A DNA stretch of 45,257 bases from an uncultured Winogradskyella sp. (GTDB lineage: Bacteria > Bacteroidota > Bacteroidia > Flavobacteriales > Flavobacteriaceae): positions 1 through 45,257 of the forward strand of contig NZ_CALGNH010000055.1 in assembly GCF_937958655.1 (NCBI RefSeq), given 5' to 3'. This document shows, one piece after another, positions 26,401 through 32,774 of the stretch. A model generated the notes under the pieces. That model saw nothing but the letters and a program-made list of their open reading frames with translations. It did no database searches and was not told the origin of the DNA. How positions within the stretch are numbered: position 1 is the stretch's first letter; each line of letters starts with the position of its first letter. Position numbers and translations under genes: made by a program.

Positions 26401-26574
26401 AAGGGAAGTGCTTCAAATGGTGGGTTTCAGGATTTTACAAATACAGGTGAAATAGATTTTAATATCACAACAGCGAACACACGTACATTCTACATTAGCG
26501 TAGTGACATTAGGATCAGCGGACACGGACATAGAAACTTTTGATAATGTAAGTGTACAAGCAGTTATAAATTAA
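23491..26574 (+). CDS. Tailspike or tail-fibre protein with beta-helix (1027 aa)
   Basis: Host-recognition or depolymerase protein. The N-terminal 60 residues are a Gln-rich helix (WQQQILQQLSSIQSFIS) that may attach to the tail. A Ser/Gly linker (SSGGGGG, about 270) precedes a WYGMKFDADYDEWVN entry and Asn/Gly/Ile-rich repeats (about 390-760), consistent with a parallel beta-helix. The C-terminus has two jelly-roll-like modules (about 800-880 and 890-1027, the second beginning DNGDFANGTADWLE). I start at ATG 23491 because the upstream TTG is part of the promoter. Confidence 0.7.
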   Translation: MSWQQQILQQLSSIQSFISNLNANKKNVNDFDPVSNIEGSDVLHISQNGIDKKASFTTVLSYLDNSNLFTENSYDTLEGTNPLLTQQNEQTTGKIQYVEDARLPDEITNGDDVYYAYYEKLSTNTQSLSDYRELTNDEVSVIENSQSWQNKLLKVKQADFSDYNNMGDGLVFAIETDGKITSLIFDVPYSEVLRTDIGLFESGKSVIFKFYNATQGKQIYGEVSNIELVQSDTLVKVDFGNDIDTLDLLEYDNLQLGLPLTNISDDSSGGGGGLLTVESITDLASVDISVRNIVYVLENGRGGIFYYDSDASAENEDVALCGVKFPSTGTGAWVRDLNSSEGWIKTEWYGMKFDADYDEWVNNGTLNNSTDEQDKFQACADYCYQNKKNMLLQEGTILLNGGIRAWVRSTSGEKIVCKGQGKDKTFIFNTAITSTGDLLVNIPVGGQNTDAPGITEWRDFTILETNNGNANGTGGTNPIASAYCEGLIVENVDILKSGNRGVTAEAFERLRFFKVKNVFIGNSNKNAIQVGGVEHTGELRCDIVLDNVKIDGYNLVATRPNGNVTENAGFKVTASNTSDCHLTIIGTLDIKNGHAKAIDLGGCQVSNSGAIKINNIDTPDDSTIINQVAMEVGQVNQDLPPIFIENVTNGGGIICQNNDNGQKVTFNGVYIRGAELFDMWSRYTATFNNLDFNREDLNASFISQEQKRSTITGSKIDAVRPFENVSGAFLYPSNLDIDIVGSKITHKGSRYGEEFFSKANFKDTRLIWSGSGDLLDDFVIKGATNAIGVSREPNGIRIKSEKTGNGYIQLNTKVNNIAGTYTVKFKLAETNGQPIRLHATHGSITDDQIIETTSTTEVIVTQYEFRDQDVTFKIGKLDGYAGDVVLEYFSIELDNFELVDNGDFANGTADWLEERGIFSVVNEQGQLQPQNSQTAFVVNNLGSVNSGTELRIRMNYVSGAQGLRVLIGSSKGSASNGGFQDFTNTGEIDFNITTANTRTFYISVVTLGSADTDIETFDNVSVQAVIN

Positions 26575-26580
26575 TTTATC

Positions 26581-27504
26581 ATGAAAAAACTAATAGCAAT
26601 AATAGCAATAGTATTCACACAATTTTGCAGCGCACAAGAGCTAATAGAAATTACTCCAGATAGCATTGCAATATATTTAGATATTGTAGCAAAAGGTCGT
26701 TATAATTATGTGTTAAGGGATGGCGACAGCATTTCAAGAAGCACCTTAATAAACAAAGCGAATAGTCAAGCGTTATTGCAATCTATCAAATATCCAAACA
26801 GTAATATTACAGTAAGTCAACCAGACTTAGAGCCACGTACAAATTTTAAAGTCTTTATAGATAAATCAAAATTACAAGCTGGTGATAATTCGGATTTGCA
26901 GGCCCAAATAGATTCTCTAAAACAGGCTGTCGAATTTCAGGCATCTGCTATTAATAATTTATACTTAGAAGAAATACCAAATCTAAAAAGGCAGATGCAA
27001 TTTGCGGATAGCCTTAACTCTAAAAAAATTGATGTGCTGAAAGCGCGGATAGAGACCTTGCAAACTTTTATAAGGGATAGCATTGCATTTGTAGTTGAAA
27101 ACCCAACACAACCTACTACCAACTTATTAGGCGATTTAAGAGGTAATACAGGCGACTGGCAAGTAAGTGATAAGAGTTACACTTACATGGGCAACGTCAG
27201 TAACCGATACATTACATTTAATCTTAAAGAGCCTATACAGGTTGGTGAACGTATTAAGATAAGTTTTCATATCGAAGCACCAGACAAAATCGCAAGGCTT
27301 AGTATATGGCTATATGAATTAGAGGGTGTGGAATTACCCGCCGAATGGGAAAGCCCTAAGATTACAGATGAGATAGAAGTAGAAAATGGTTACAATGAAA
27401 TTATATATAAAGTGAAATACGTCGCTAGAAATAGCATAGGATTTAGGGCAAATATAGCAGGCGGTCAGTTCACTAAGTCTAACATAAAATTAGAGCGATT
27501 ATGA
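26581..27504 (+). CDS. Exported tail-cluster protein with coiled coil and jelly roll (307 aa)
   Basis: Has a classical Sec signal peptide (MKKLIAIIAIVFTQFCSAQ, cleavage after CSA likely). The middle (about 100-160) is a coiled coil (LQAQIDSLKQAVEF, LKARIETLQTFI) and residues about 175-305 form a beta-sandwich-like domain with GNTGDWQVSDKSY, similar in style to the tailspike C-terminus. An exported protein inside a tail operon is unusual. It may act at the host surface. The ATG follows the tailspike stop by six bases. Confidence 0.6.
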   Translation: MKKLIAIIAIVFTQFCSAQELIEITPDSIAIYLDIVAKGRYNYVLRDGDSISRSTLINKANSQALLQSIKYPNSNITVSQPDLEPRTNFKVFIDKSKLQAGDNSDLQAQIDSLKQAVEFQASAINNLYLEEIPNLKRQMQFADSLNSKKIDVLKARIETLQTFIRDSIAFVVENPTQPTTNLLGDLRGNTGDWQVSDKSYTYMGNVSNRYITFNLKEPIQVGERIKISFHIEAPDKIARLSIWLYELEGVELPAEWESPKITDEIEVENGYNEIIYKVKYVARNSIGFRANIAGGQFTKSNIKLERL

Positions 27505-27806
27505 GTGTTCAAGCAAACGCTGTTAGGGAAGATATAATTTCTTATTTAAGTTTTTTAAAACAGTATAATTTAGAGCCGTCAGAGAGTAGTTTAGATACTT
27601 ATTACATAGGGCGAACACCAAAACATCTTTATAGAACAGTAATTATTATATACTGTTTTAGATATGTAAAAAGGGTTTTTGCAGTTCAAAAAATAAGACT
27701 ATTTGACGTCAAAGAATGTATCATTGAAGCAAAGCAAAAAATAAAATTGTTTGCAGATATAAATAAACGAAAACAAGAGTGGGACACTATATATAGTGTT
27801 ATATAA
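27501..27806 (+). CDS. Hypothetical protein (101 aa)
   Basis: Small basic protein, ATGA overlap with the preceding gene. It contains PKHLYRTVIIIYCFRYVKRVFAVQKIRLFDVKECIIEAKQ-like segments with one short hydrophobic stretch (TVIIIYCF) that is too brief to be a confident membrane helix. No family recognised. Located between tail accessory genes and the lysis cassette. Confidence 0.5.
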   Translation: MSVQANAVREDIISYLSFLKQYNLEPSESSLDTYYIGRTPKHLYRTVIIIYCFRYVKRVFAVQKIRLFDVKECIIEAKQKIKLFADINKRKQEWDTIYSVI

Positions 27807-27822
27807 TAAAAAATAAATTTAT

Positions 27823-28155
27823 ATGGAAACCGTAATTAATATTTTATCTCAGTTTGGAGTAAGCCTTTTAGGTATGTTGCTATATACTTTTTTAGCATTT
27901 CAAAGATTTTTGAATTTAACAGATTTAAAATCATCTGTTTTTTGGGAATCTGTAAAATCAGAGTATGGTTTATCTTGGAAGATACACACCTTAGTTTCAG
28001 TTGTAATCGTTTTAATAATTGTGATAATTGTTAATGTAGTTCCAAAATCTGATGAAGCAATACAATCAGTTTCTGGCTTAGCTGTTGCTACAGAGATAGC
28101 GTCTTTTCTAACACTTGGATTTACAGTATTAGCCGGAAAAGACTCTAAAAAATAA
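27823..28155 (+). CDS. Putative holin (110 aa)
   Basis: Small hydrophobic protein with two or three predicted transmembrane helices: about 11-25 (SLLGMLLYTFLAF), about 53-72 (IHTLVSVVIVLIIVIIVNVV) and about 85-105 (LAVATEIASFLTLGFTVLAG). The C-terminus GKDSKK is charged. Size, topology and place at the start of the lysis cassette fit a holin. Not matched to a known holin family by eye. Confidence 0.55.
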   Translation: METVINILSQFGVSLLGMLLYTFLAFQRFLNLTDLKSSVFWESVKSEYGLSWKIHTLVSVVIVLIIVIIVNVVPKSDEAIQSVSGLAVATEIASFLTLGFTVLAGKDSKK

Positions 28156-28170
28156 AATAATGTCATTAAA

Positions 28171-28509
28171 GTGATAAATACATTACTACAAGTAGAGATT
28201 GCAAAAGATTTATTGAGCGCAAGGGATATAACGATTATAGGTGTCCTTTTAGCTATAATTGTCATACTTATATACTACATAAGTAAAAAAGATAAAACAA
28301 TTGAAGCTAGAGATGCTTATATAAGAGACCAAGACAAAGAGACTTTAAAGATTTTACTAGAACTTACGAATACTCTTAAAGATAAGCAAGAATATGATAA
28401 GGAATTGAAATCGGGTGTCAATAAAATTAAAAATACAGTTACAGATAGTAATAGTAAAATAAACACACTTAATAACGTAATTCATCAGAAGTTGCTAAAT
28501 ATGAATTAA
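28171..28509 (+). CDS. Membrane-anchored coiled-coil protein (112 aa)
   Basis: GTG start. One transmembrane helix (about residues 22-38, ITIIGVLLAIIVILIYY) followed by a long charged coiled coil (about 40-110). Such proteins in Bacteroidota phage lysis cassettes may be holin partners or inner-membrane spanin-like components. The stop shares a base with the following cupin gene. Function is inferred from topology. Confidence 0.5.
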   Translation: MINTLLQVEIAKDLLSARDITIIGVLLAIIVILIYYISKKDKTIEARDAYIRDQDKETLKILLELTNTLKDKQEYDKELKSGVNKIKNTVTDSNSKINTLNNVIHQKLLNMN

Positions 28510-28967
28510 TGAAACCACAAAGCGCACTTAATATAGCTAAAACCAACCTAAAGTTAAGATTGATGGCTGGGTTAACAGGCTTTAAAACTATTGAAACTAT
28601 TGATATCCCCAAAGTAATAACAAAGTTTCCAAAAACAAAGGATGATTGGTGCTCTGTAGATATTCCGCAATTAGATAACGTTTCTTCTTGTATTTACAAA
28701 GGTTGTAAAAATAGTGTTTTTGACCCTCATTTACACAAAAAAAGACGAGAGCATTTAGCAGTGATGAATGAGGGAGGTAAGTTAACACTTTACGTTAAAG
28801 ATTATGGTACTTATGTTTTAGAATACCCTAACGCTATTGTAATTCCTGAAGGTGTTGTCCATGCATGTGAATTTAACACTTATACTGTTTTAATGATATT
28901 CTGGCATCCTAGATTTAGGAAGTCATGGGATGCAGAATTTGAATCCAGTGATGATAAAATTAAATAG
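28509..28967 (+). CDS. Cupin-fold protein (152 aa)
   Basis: Single-domain cupin-like protein. The metal-binding motif is visible: FDPHLHKKRREHL (His74, His76, Glu81 by my count) and PEGVVHAC (His118), the normal two-box arrangement, then a hydrophobic strand (TVLMIFWHP). The N-terminal 40 residues are basic. A cupin in a lysis cassette is unusual; it may bind a sugar, modify surface polymers or just be a structural module. Enzymatic activity is not assured. Confidence 0.65.
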   Translation: MKPQSALNIAKTNLKLRLMAGLTGFKTIETIDIPKVITKFPKTKDDWCSVDIPQLDNVSSCIYKGCKNSVFDPHLHKKRREHLAVMNEGGKLTLYVKDYGTYVLEYPNAIVIPEGVVHACEFNTYTVLMIFWHPRFRKSWDAEFESSDDKIK

Positions 28968-28969
28968 TT

Positions 28970-29506
28970 ATGAAAGGCTTAGAACTAAATATTAAAATAT
29001 GCGTAACCATTGCAGTCATTTTAGGTGTTTTTATGGCTATATTAAATCTTTATGGCAGTTGGTCTCAGCATCATCTTACCGTTTATGATCCATTTTTATA
29101 TGCCACGCTATGCTGTATTGCATTTGCTTTTATAATGGCGTCAGTAGCTCATAAAGATCAAGATTTAAGACTTACTAAAATTTTATGGTTCAATTATCGT
29201 TTAGAACACGCTCTTAGGCTTACCGCTTATTTTTTTGGTGGTGTTATAGTTTTTGGTGTTAATAGTCCTTTAAAATGGATAGAGATAGCGCATTTTATTT
29301 TTACGGGATTAGGTATAATAAGCGGATATTTTAGTTTGCTTTTTTGGGCTAAAACTAAACAGCAAAGATTCTGGTCATACGCTGCCCTTATTGTCTGAAT
29401 AGGCGGCTTTGTTCTAGGTTTTATTTTTAAGATATATAGTACAAGCTGGGCAGAAGTGATTGCTGCATTACCCTTGGCTATTTGGTTATATAAAAGTTTG
29501 AAATGA
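28970..29506 (+). pseudogene. Membrane protein interrupted by an in-frame TGA
   Basis: A polytopic inner-membrane protein (about six helices) is open from ATG 28970 to a TGA at 29396-29398 (142 aa). In the same frame the sequence continues as IGGFVLGFIFKIYSTSWAEV and so on to TGA 29504-29506, one base before the next gene's ATG. The continuation completes a helix and supplies a further one, so it looks like one 178-residue protein with a nonsense change (a TGG to TGA is simplest). Function unknown, probably lysis or membrane-associated. Confidence 0.65.
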
Positions 29507-29507
29507 T

Positions 29508-29948
29508 ATGATCTTAAATCCAAAAATTAAAGGCGTTTTAAATCGACTATATGACAACGACCATAAACAAACATTAGGTCATTTTATATTATACGATGGT
29601 ATAAATATAATTTTTGAATGTAAATCTTTAGAGCTTCCAAACAGGAATAACCAAAGAAACATAAGTCGCATAAATGCGAAATGGTATCAATGCGAATTGC
29701 GTTATTCTAAAAAATACAGTTGGCATTTCCATGTTTTAGACGTAGAGGGTCGTAGTTGGATTCTTATACACTTCGGAAATTACTACACAGATATTAGAGG
29801 TTGTATTTTACTCGGGAATGATTATGTAGATATTAATGGTGATGGGCATTTAGATGTGACAAGTTCAAGAAAGACTATTAGACGACTTCTTGAGGTTGCG
29901 CCAAAAAGATTTAATTTATTAATTAATGATTTAGACAAGCCAGGATGA
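29508..29948 (+). CDS. DUF5675-like putative lysin (146 aa)
   Basis: Matches the DUF5675 pattern I know: CKSLELPNRNNQRNISRI (about residues 38-55), SWHFHVLDVEGRSWILIHFGN (about 71-91), TDIRGCILLGN (about 94-104) and C-terminal RKTIRRLLEVA. The HFGN plus GC combination recalls L,D-transpeptidase-type active sites, so a peptidoglycan-acting role is plausible but unproven. Position between membrane and spanin-like genes fits an endolysin. Confidence 0.75.
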   Translation: MILNPKIKGVLNRLYDNDHKQTLGHFILYDGINIIFECKSLELPNRNNQRNISRINAKWYQCELRYSKKYSWHFHVLDVEGRSWILIHFGNYYTDIRGCILLGNDYVDINGDGHLDVTSSRKTIRRLLEVAPKRFNLLINDLDKPG

Positions 29949-30295
29949 CAACACTATACACATGGTTTAAAATACAAAAGCCTTTGGTGAAAGTTCTAAT
30001 AATTGCTTTAGTGGCAGCTATTAGTTATGGTGCTTATATCACAGCAAAAGCGACTTACAACGAGTACCGATTTATAAAAGAACGTGCTCAGCGCGTAGAA
30101 TTTATTGAAACTAGGATTGACACCTTAGAAGCTCGTAAACAAAAGGAACTCGAAAACATTGGCAAAACCGTTAAAAAGTCTAGGTCCAATATCTCTAAAA
30201 TCAATAAAAAGAAAACTCAAGATGAAAAAACTATTGATAGTCTTGGTGTTGATGCTAATAAGCGTAAACGCTTTTTGTCAGATTACGAAAACTGA
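29945..30295 (+). CDS. Putative inner-membrane spanin (116 aa)
   Basis: One transmembrane helix near the N-terminus (about 17-35, VLIIALVAAISYGAYITA) followed by a long basic coiled coil, the topology of an i-spanin (Rz-like) with N-in/C-out orientation. It overlaps the preceding gene by four bases, and its 3' part contains the start of the next gene in another frame, as Rz/Rz1 pairs do. Disruption of the outer membrane at lysis is the expected role. Confidence 0.6.
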   Translation: MTTLYTWFKIQKPLVKVLIIALVAAISYGAYITAKATYNEYRFIKERAQRVEFIETRIDTLEARKQKELENIGKTVKKSRSNISKINKKKTQDEKTIDSLGVDANKRKRFLSDYEN

Positions 30296-30629
30296 TAGCA
30301 CAACACTATCTAATAAAGCGCTGGATAAGATGATTCTTGATATTGAAAAATACAGGAATTTAAAAATACGTTATGCGGAATTATTAGAAGAAGTTTCTCA
30401 ACTTCAAGACGAAGTGGATGTTAGTTTGGGTAAGATAAATCTGTTAGAATCCGATAAATTAAGTTTAACTTCTGAGCTTAAAACAATTAAAGAAACAAAA
30501 CCTTTAAGTGATTTTAAACGCTTTAATATTAGTATTCAATTAGGGGCTGCTCCTTTGTTTAAAGAAGATGATTTTAGTATACGGCCTTACTTTGGTTTGG
30601 GTGTTGGTTGTACAATTTTTAGATTTTAA
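30222..30629 (+). CDS. Exported coiled-coil protein overlapping the i-spanin gene (135 aa)
   Basis: I choose the ATG at 30222 because it begins a signal peptide (MKKLLIVLVLMLISVNAFCQ); an upstream start at 30159 would bury it. Mature part: short linker, coiled coil (about 35-95), then a C-terminal beta section (FNISIQLGAAPLF, PYFGLGVGCTIFRF) ending in Phe, like outer-membrane proteins. The cleavage region NAFC is not a perfect lipobox. Starts inside the preceding gene in another frame, so an o-spanin-like role is likely but not certain. Confidence 0.6.
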   Translation: MKKLLIVLVLMLISVNAFCQITKTDSTTLSNKALDKMILDIEKYRNLKIRYAELLEEVSQLQDEVDVSLGKINLLESDKLSLTSELKTIKETKPLSDFKRFNISIQLGAAPLFKEDDFSIRPYFGLGVGCTIFRF

Positions 30630-30705
30630 TTGTTTAGCTCTTGCATAAACAACAATAACTGATCATTAAATTACTTATAAGTGTGTATCCTTCCGGACAA
30701 CATAA

Positions 30706-30909
30706 TTAAAATTCTGGTGAGTTTTCAACAATATCTCGCTTATAAATACCTTTAATCTGTTTTACGTAATGTTCTGTCATTCTTTTGGTGCTATGGCCGT
30801 ATTGATTTCTAATTGAGTCTAATTCGACACCAGCTATGATTTTATCGTCACCACCTTTATGCTTATAGCTGTACATGTTAACATCGATGCCTAAACCGTT
30901 CAAATTCAA
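30706..30909 (-). pseudogene. int: C-terminal remnant of a tyrosine recombinase (integrase)
   Basis: The 56-67 residues contain the end of a phage integrase catalytic domain: YSYKHKGG (the box with Lys/Arg and His), LDSIRNQYGHSTKRMTEHY with the box II His and the catalytic Tyr, then KQIKGIYKRDIVENSPEF. In-frame on its 5' side there is a stop immediately before the TTG start, and the N-terminal and core-binding domains are missing. A complete integrase would be about 350-400 aa. Cannot recombine alone. Confidence 0.8.
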
Positions 30910-30923
30910 TTAATTATAAATTA

Positions 30924-30989
30924 ATGTGAAATTTTAACATATTTTGATGTGAAAATATTTCTTAAATGTGAAATAACTTCATATATTTG
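30924..30989 (+). promoter_or_regulatory. Early-operon promoter with three ATGTGAAA repeats
   Basis: A strong -7 box TATATTTG (30982-30989) precedes the early operon. Three direct copies of ATGTGAAA lie upstream at 30924-30931, 30947-30954 and 30966-30973, with spacing 23 and 19. The third lies in the spacer of the promoter. A possible -33 element is TTTC at about 30958. This is the probable site for control of early genes. Confidence 0.6.
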
Positions 30990-31070
30990 TATTCACGGAC
31001 TACAAAGTAATAATAAAACAGGGAATTAAAAAAGGTTTGCTAGTCAATTTAACCCTAAAGCATAATACAA

Positions 31071-31355
31071 ATGGAAACGAAACAAACAACATATCTCAAA
31101 AATATCTACGCCAAAAGGCTGTGCATACTTAGGCAAAGATGGAATGCTTTAATGCAAGAGCAAGATACTCTTAGTCACGACGAGATCATTTCTGACAGTT
31201 TCCAAGCCAAGCGTAAACGTATAGGTAACTTGTATTCAAGATTGCAAAAAATCATTAACGAACCCACAAGCAAAGCTTTACGTGCCATGCTTACCAGTGT
31301 TCATCAAAACAGATTTAAACTACCAACTGGCATTATTACTTATAACATCCAATAA
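31071..31355 (+). CDS. Hypothetical early protein (94 aa)
   Basis: First gene after the early promoter. Basic, helical: QTTYLKNIYAKRLCILRQRW, RKRIGNLYSRLQKIINEP. No recognised family; the charged helices and leading position suggest a possible regulatory or DNA-associated protein. The leader between promoter and ATG is about 75 bases. Confidence 0.55.
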   Translation: METKQTTYLKNIYAKRLCILRQRWNALMQEQDTLSHDEIISDSFQAKRKRIGNLYSRLQKIINEPTSKALRAMLTSVHQNRFKLPTGIITYNIQ

Positions 31356-31356
31356 C

Positions 31357-31644
31357 ATGAAACTATTAACTAATAATTTTTCTGGATATACGCCAAGCGG
31401 CAATAGATATAAAATTACCATGAAAACTGCACCATGCGCTGTTGAAAAATACACAGCAATACACGTCTGTTTGTTTGAAGAAATTGAAGGCATCAAAAAC
31501 TCTTTTTGGTCTCTACAGGATAACGTATGCAATGTTTATGTAAATCAAGAAGAATACAACGAAGCATTAAAAGTTGCTCTAATAGATGCTGAAAAAAAAT
31601 TCGGAATCCAATTATTAAAATCACCTTTAAAAGTAGCAAGTTAA
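31357..31644 (+). CDS. Hypothetical early protein (95 aa)
   Basis: I choose ATG 31357 (MKLLTNNFSGYTPSGNRYKI), which follows the previous stop by one base; the longer frame upstream would overlap that gene by over 70 bases. Mixed alpha/beta, with CAVEKYTAIHVCLFEEIEG and a C-terminal helix EEYNEALKVALIDAEKKFG. Function unknown. The stop overlaps the next start. Confidence 0.55.
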   Translation: MKLLTNNFSGYTPSGNRYKITMKTAPCAVEKYTAIHVCLFEEIEGIKNSFWSLQDNVCNVYVNQEEYNEALKVALIDAEKKFGIQLLKSPLKVAS

Positions 31645-31907
31645 TGGCACTAGAAGCAGGAAACTATATCAGTGTAGACATGTCCAATTTCATAGAACTA
31701 TGGACATCTACCGACGAGCAAAAGGAAATTGCCATTAAGCATGATTGTTCCGTGGACCTTGGACGAAAGCTTATAAGACGAGAGCGCAAAATCACTGATA
31801 ACAACCTCAGTTTTGTTACGGATATCATTGCCAAAGCTGTTGAAAATCGCAAGAATAGAATTTCATCAGATAGTAAGACCAATAAAAAAGCTTTAAAAAT
31901 AATTTAA
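31644..31907 (+). CDS. Hypothetical early protein (87 aa)
   Basis: Small basic protein. The central part (TDEQKEIAIKHDCSVDLGRKLIRRE) has a helix-turn-helix-like rhythm, so DNA binding is possible. C-terminal NRISSDSKTNKKALKII is very basic. It starts on the last base of the previous gene. No family recognised. Confidence 0.5.
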   Translation: MALEAGNYISVDMSNFIELWTSTDEQKEIAIKHDCSVDLGRKLIRRERKITDNNLSFVTDIIAKAVENRKNRISSDSKTNKKALKII

Positions 31908-31908
31908 A

Positions 31909-32244
31909 ATGTTAAAAGCACTTACACCATCAGAAAACGAAGTGATACAACTTAAGGCATTAGGCTTTATTGAAAAAGAGATAGCAGACCAACGCTGTGT
32001 ATCTATCAATACAGTAAAGGCACAAGTAAAAAGCAGTATAAGAAAGTTGCGAGTACGTACAGGTTACCAAGCAGTAGCAAAGTATGTAGCAACGCATCCA
32101 GATAGGTTTAAACACATGATCGTAACGCTGTTTATAGCAATACAGAGTATCGTAATGTTCAACGATTACCGAGAAGATTACAGACGACCAGCAAAGCAAA
32201 AGACCTATAGAGTTTTTAAAGCAAACGGTAGACGAAAAAATTAG
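31909..32244 (+). CDS. LuxR/GerE-type helix-turn-helix protein with a hydrophobic tail (111 aa)
   Basis: DNA-binding regulator. Residues about 5-60 match the LuxR family HTH: LTPSENEVIQLKALGFIEKEIADQ, then CVSINTVKAQVKSSIRKLRV. The region about 70-85 (HMIVTLFIAIQSIVMF) is hydrophobic enough to be a membrane helix, followed by a basic tail. It could control the early or late promoters; the palindromic operators at 7360 and 23448 suit a dimeric regulator. That link is inference. Confidence 0.75.
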   Translation: MLKALTPSENEVIQLKALGFIEKEIADQRCVSINTVKAQVKSSIRKLRVRTGYQAVAKYVATHPDRFKHMIVTLFIAIQSIVMFNDYREDYRRPAKQKTYRVFKANGRRKN

Positions 32245-32249
32245 GTAAA

Positions 32250-32308
32250 TGAGCCTTGGATACTTCTTCATGATTTGGTTAATGGTTAGTTAATAGCACC
32301 AAGGCTCA
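32250..32308. promoter_or_regulatory. Perfect 10-bp inverted repeat after the HTH gene
   Basis: TGAGCCTTGG (32250-32259) and CCAAGGCTCA (32299-32308) pair perfectly around a 39-nt AT-rich loop. No U-run follows, so it is not a typical terminator. It could be an RNA structure controlling the next gene, or part of a small RNA. It lies six bases after the regulator's stop. Confidence 0.5.
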
Positions 32309-32329
32309 GATACCGCAATAATAAAGCAA

Positions 32330-32548
32330 ATGGCAAACAAAAAAGACATAACAAGTCTGCGGAGACTTATCAACGAGAGTGAAGCTTTTGTAAAAAAAGG
32401 CAAAGCCCTGTTAAAAAGGCTCGAAGCTGGGGAAGAAGTTGAAAGCCCTTCCCCTACTCTGAGCAAAAAGAAAAGACGAGAGGCCTTGATAAACGAACTA
32501 CTAACAACAGGCAGACGAGTTAAGAAAAAAGATATAAAAGGACTATGA
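32330..32548 (+). CDS. Hypothetical basic protein (72 aa)
   Basis: Highly charged helical protein, with MANKKDITSLRRLINESEAF and a Ser/Pro hinge near 40 (ESPSPTLSKKKRRE). The composition suggests DNA or RNA binding. It overlaps the next gene as ATGA. No family recognised. Confidence 0.5.
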   Translation: MANKKDITSLRRLINESEAFVKKGKALLKRLEAGEEVESPSPTLSKKKRREALINELLTTGRRVKKKDIKGL

Positions 32549-32643
32549 AAAAGCTAAAAGCACTTTTAAAATGGTTTTTTGAGCCAAAAGAACAAGAGGA
32601 TTATTACGATGATAATCAGCCTTGGTGGAACGGACAAATCTAA
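32545..32643 (+). CDS. Small protein (32 aa)
   Basis: Very short gene (MKKLKALLKWFFEPKEQEDY...QPWWNGQI) overlapping the previous stop. It has an amphipathic basic N-terminal helix and an acidic aromatic tail. Only the ATGA overlap and operon position support it, so confidence is low. Confidence 0.35.
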   Translation: MKKLKALLKWFFEPKEQEDYYDDNQPWWNGQI

Positions 32644-32661
32644 AAATTAACCTACTTACTT

Positions 32662-32736
32662 ATGGACATTATTATAGGAATAGCATTAGGGCTATGCTTT
32701 TACCGATTGGTAATTAAACCCTTGAAAATAACATAA
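32662..32736 (+). CDS. Single-helix membrane microprotein (24 aa)
   Basis: Sequence MDIIIGIALGLCFYRLVIKP plus four residues forms one hydrophobic helix with a basic C-terminal end. Such tiny transmembrane proteins are common in phage early operons, but the assignment rests on composition and tight spacing only. A similar microprotein is at 35711. Confidence 0.3.
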   Translation: MDIIIGIALGLCFYRLVIKPLKIT

Positions 32737-32774
32737 AATAATTCAATAAATCATTAATACTAAATCTTTAAAAA

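Noticed and set aside
27900..28265. Minus-strand ORF of 121 aa opposite the holin-like gene
   Set aside because: It is antisense to a better gene and reads as an artefact of hydrophobic codons.
30159..30221. Upstream start for the 30222 gene
   Set aside because: It would place a signal peptide internally; the later ATG gives a normal exported protein.
30630..30652. Hairpin TTGTTTA/TAAACAA after the late operon as terminator
   Set aside because: The stem is AT-only with no T-run; too weak to call.
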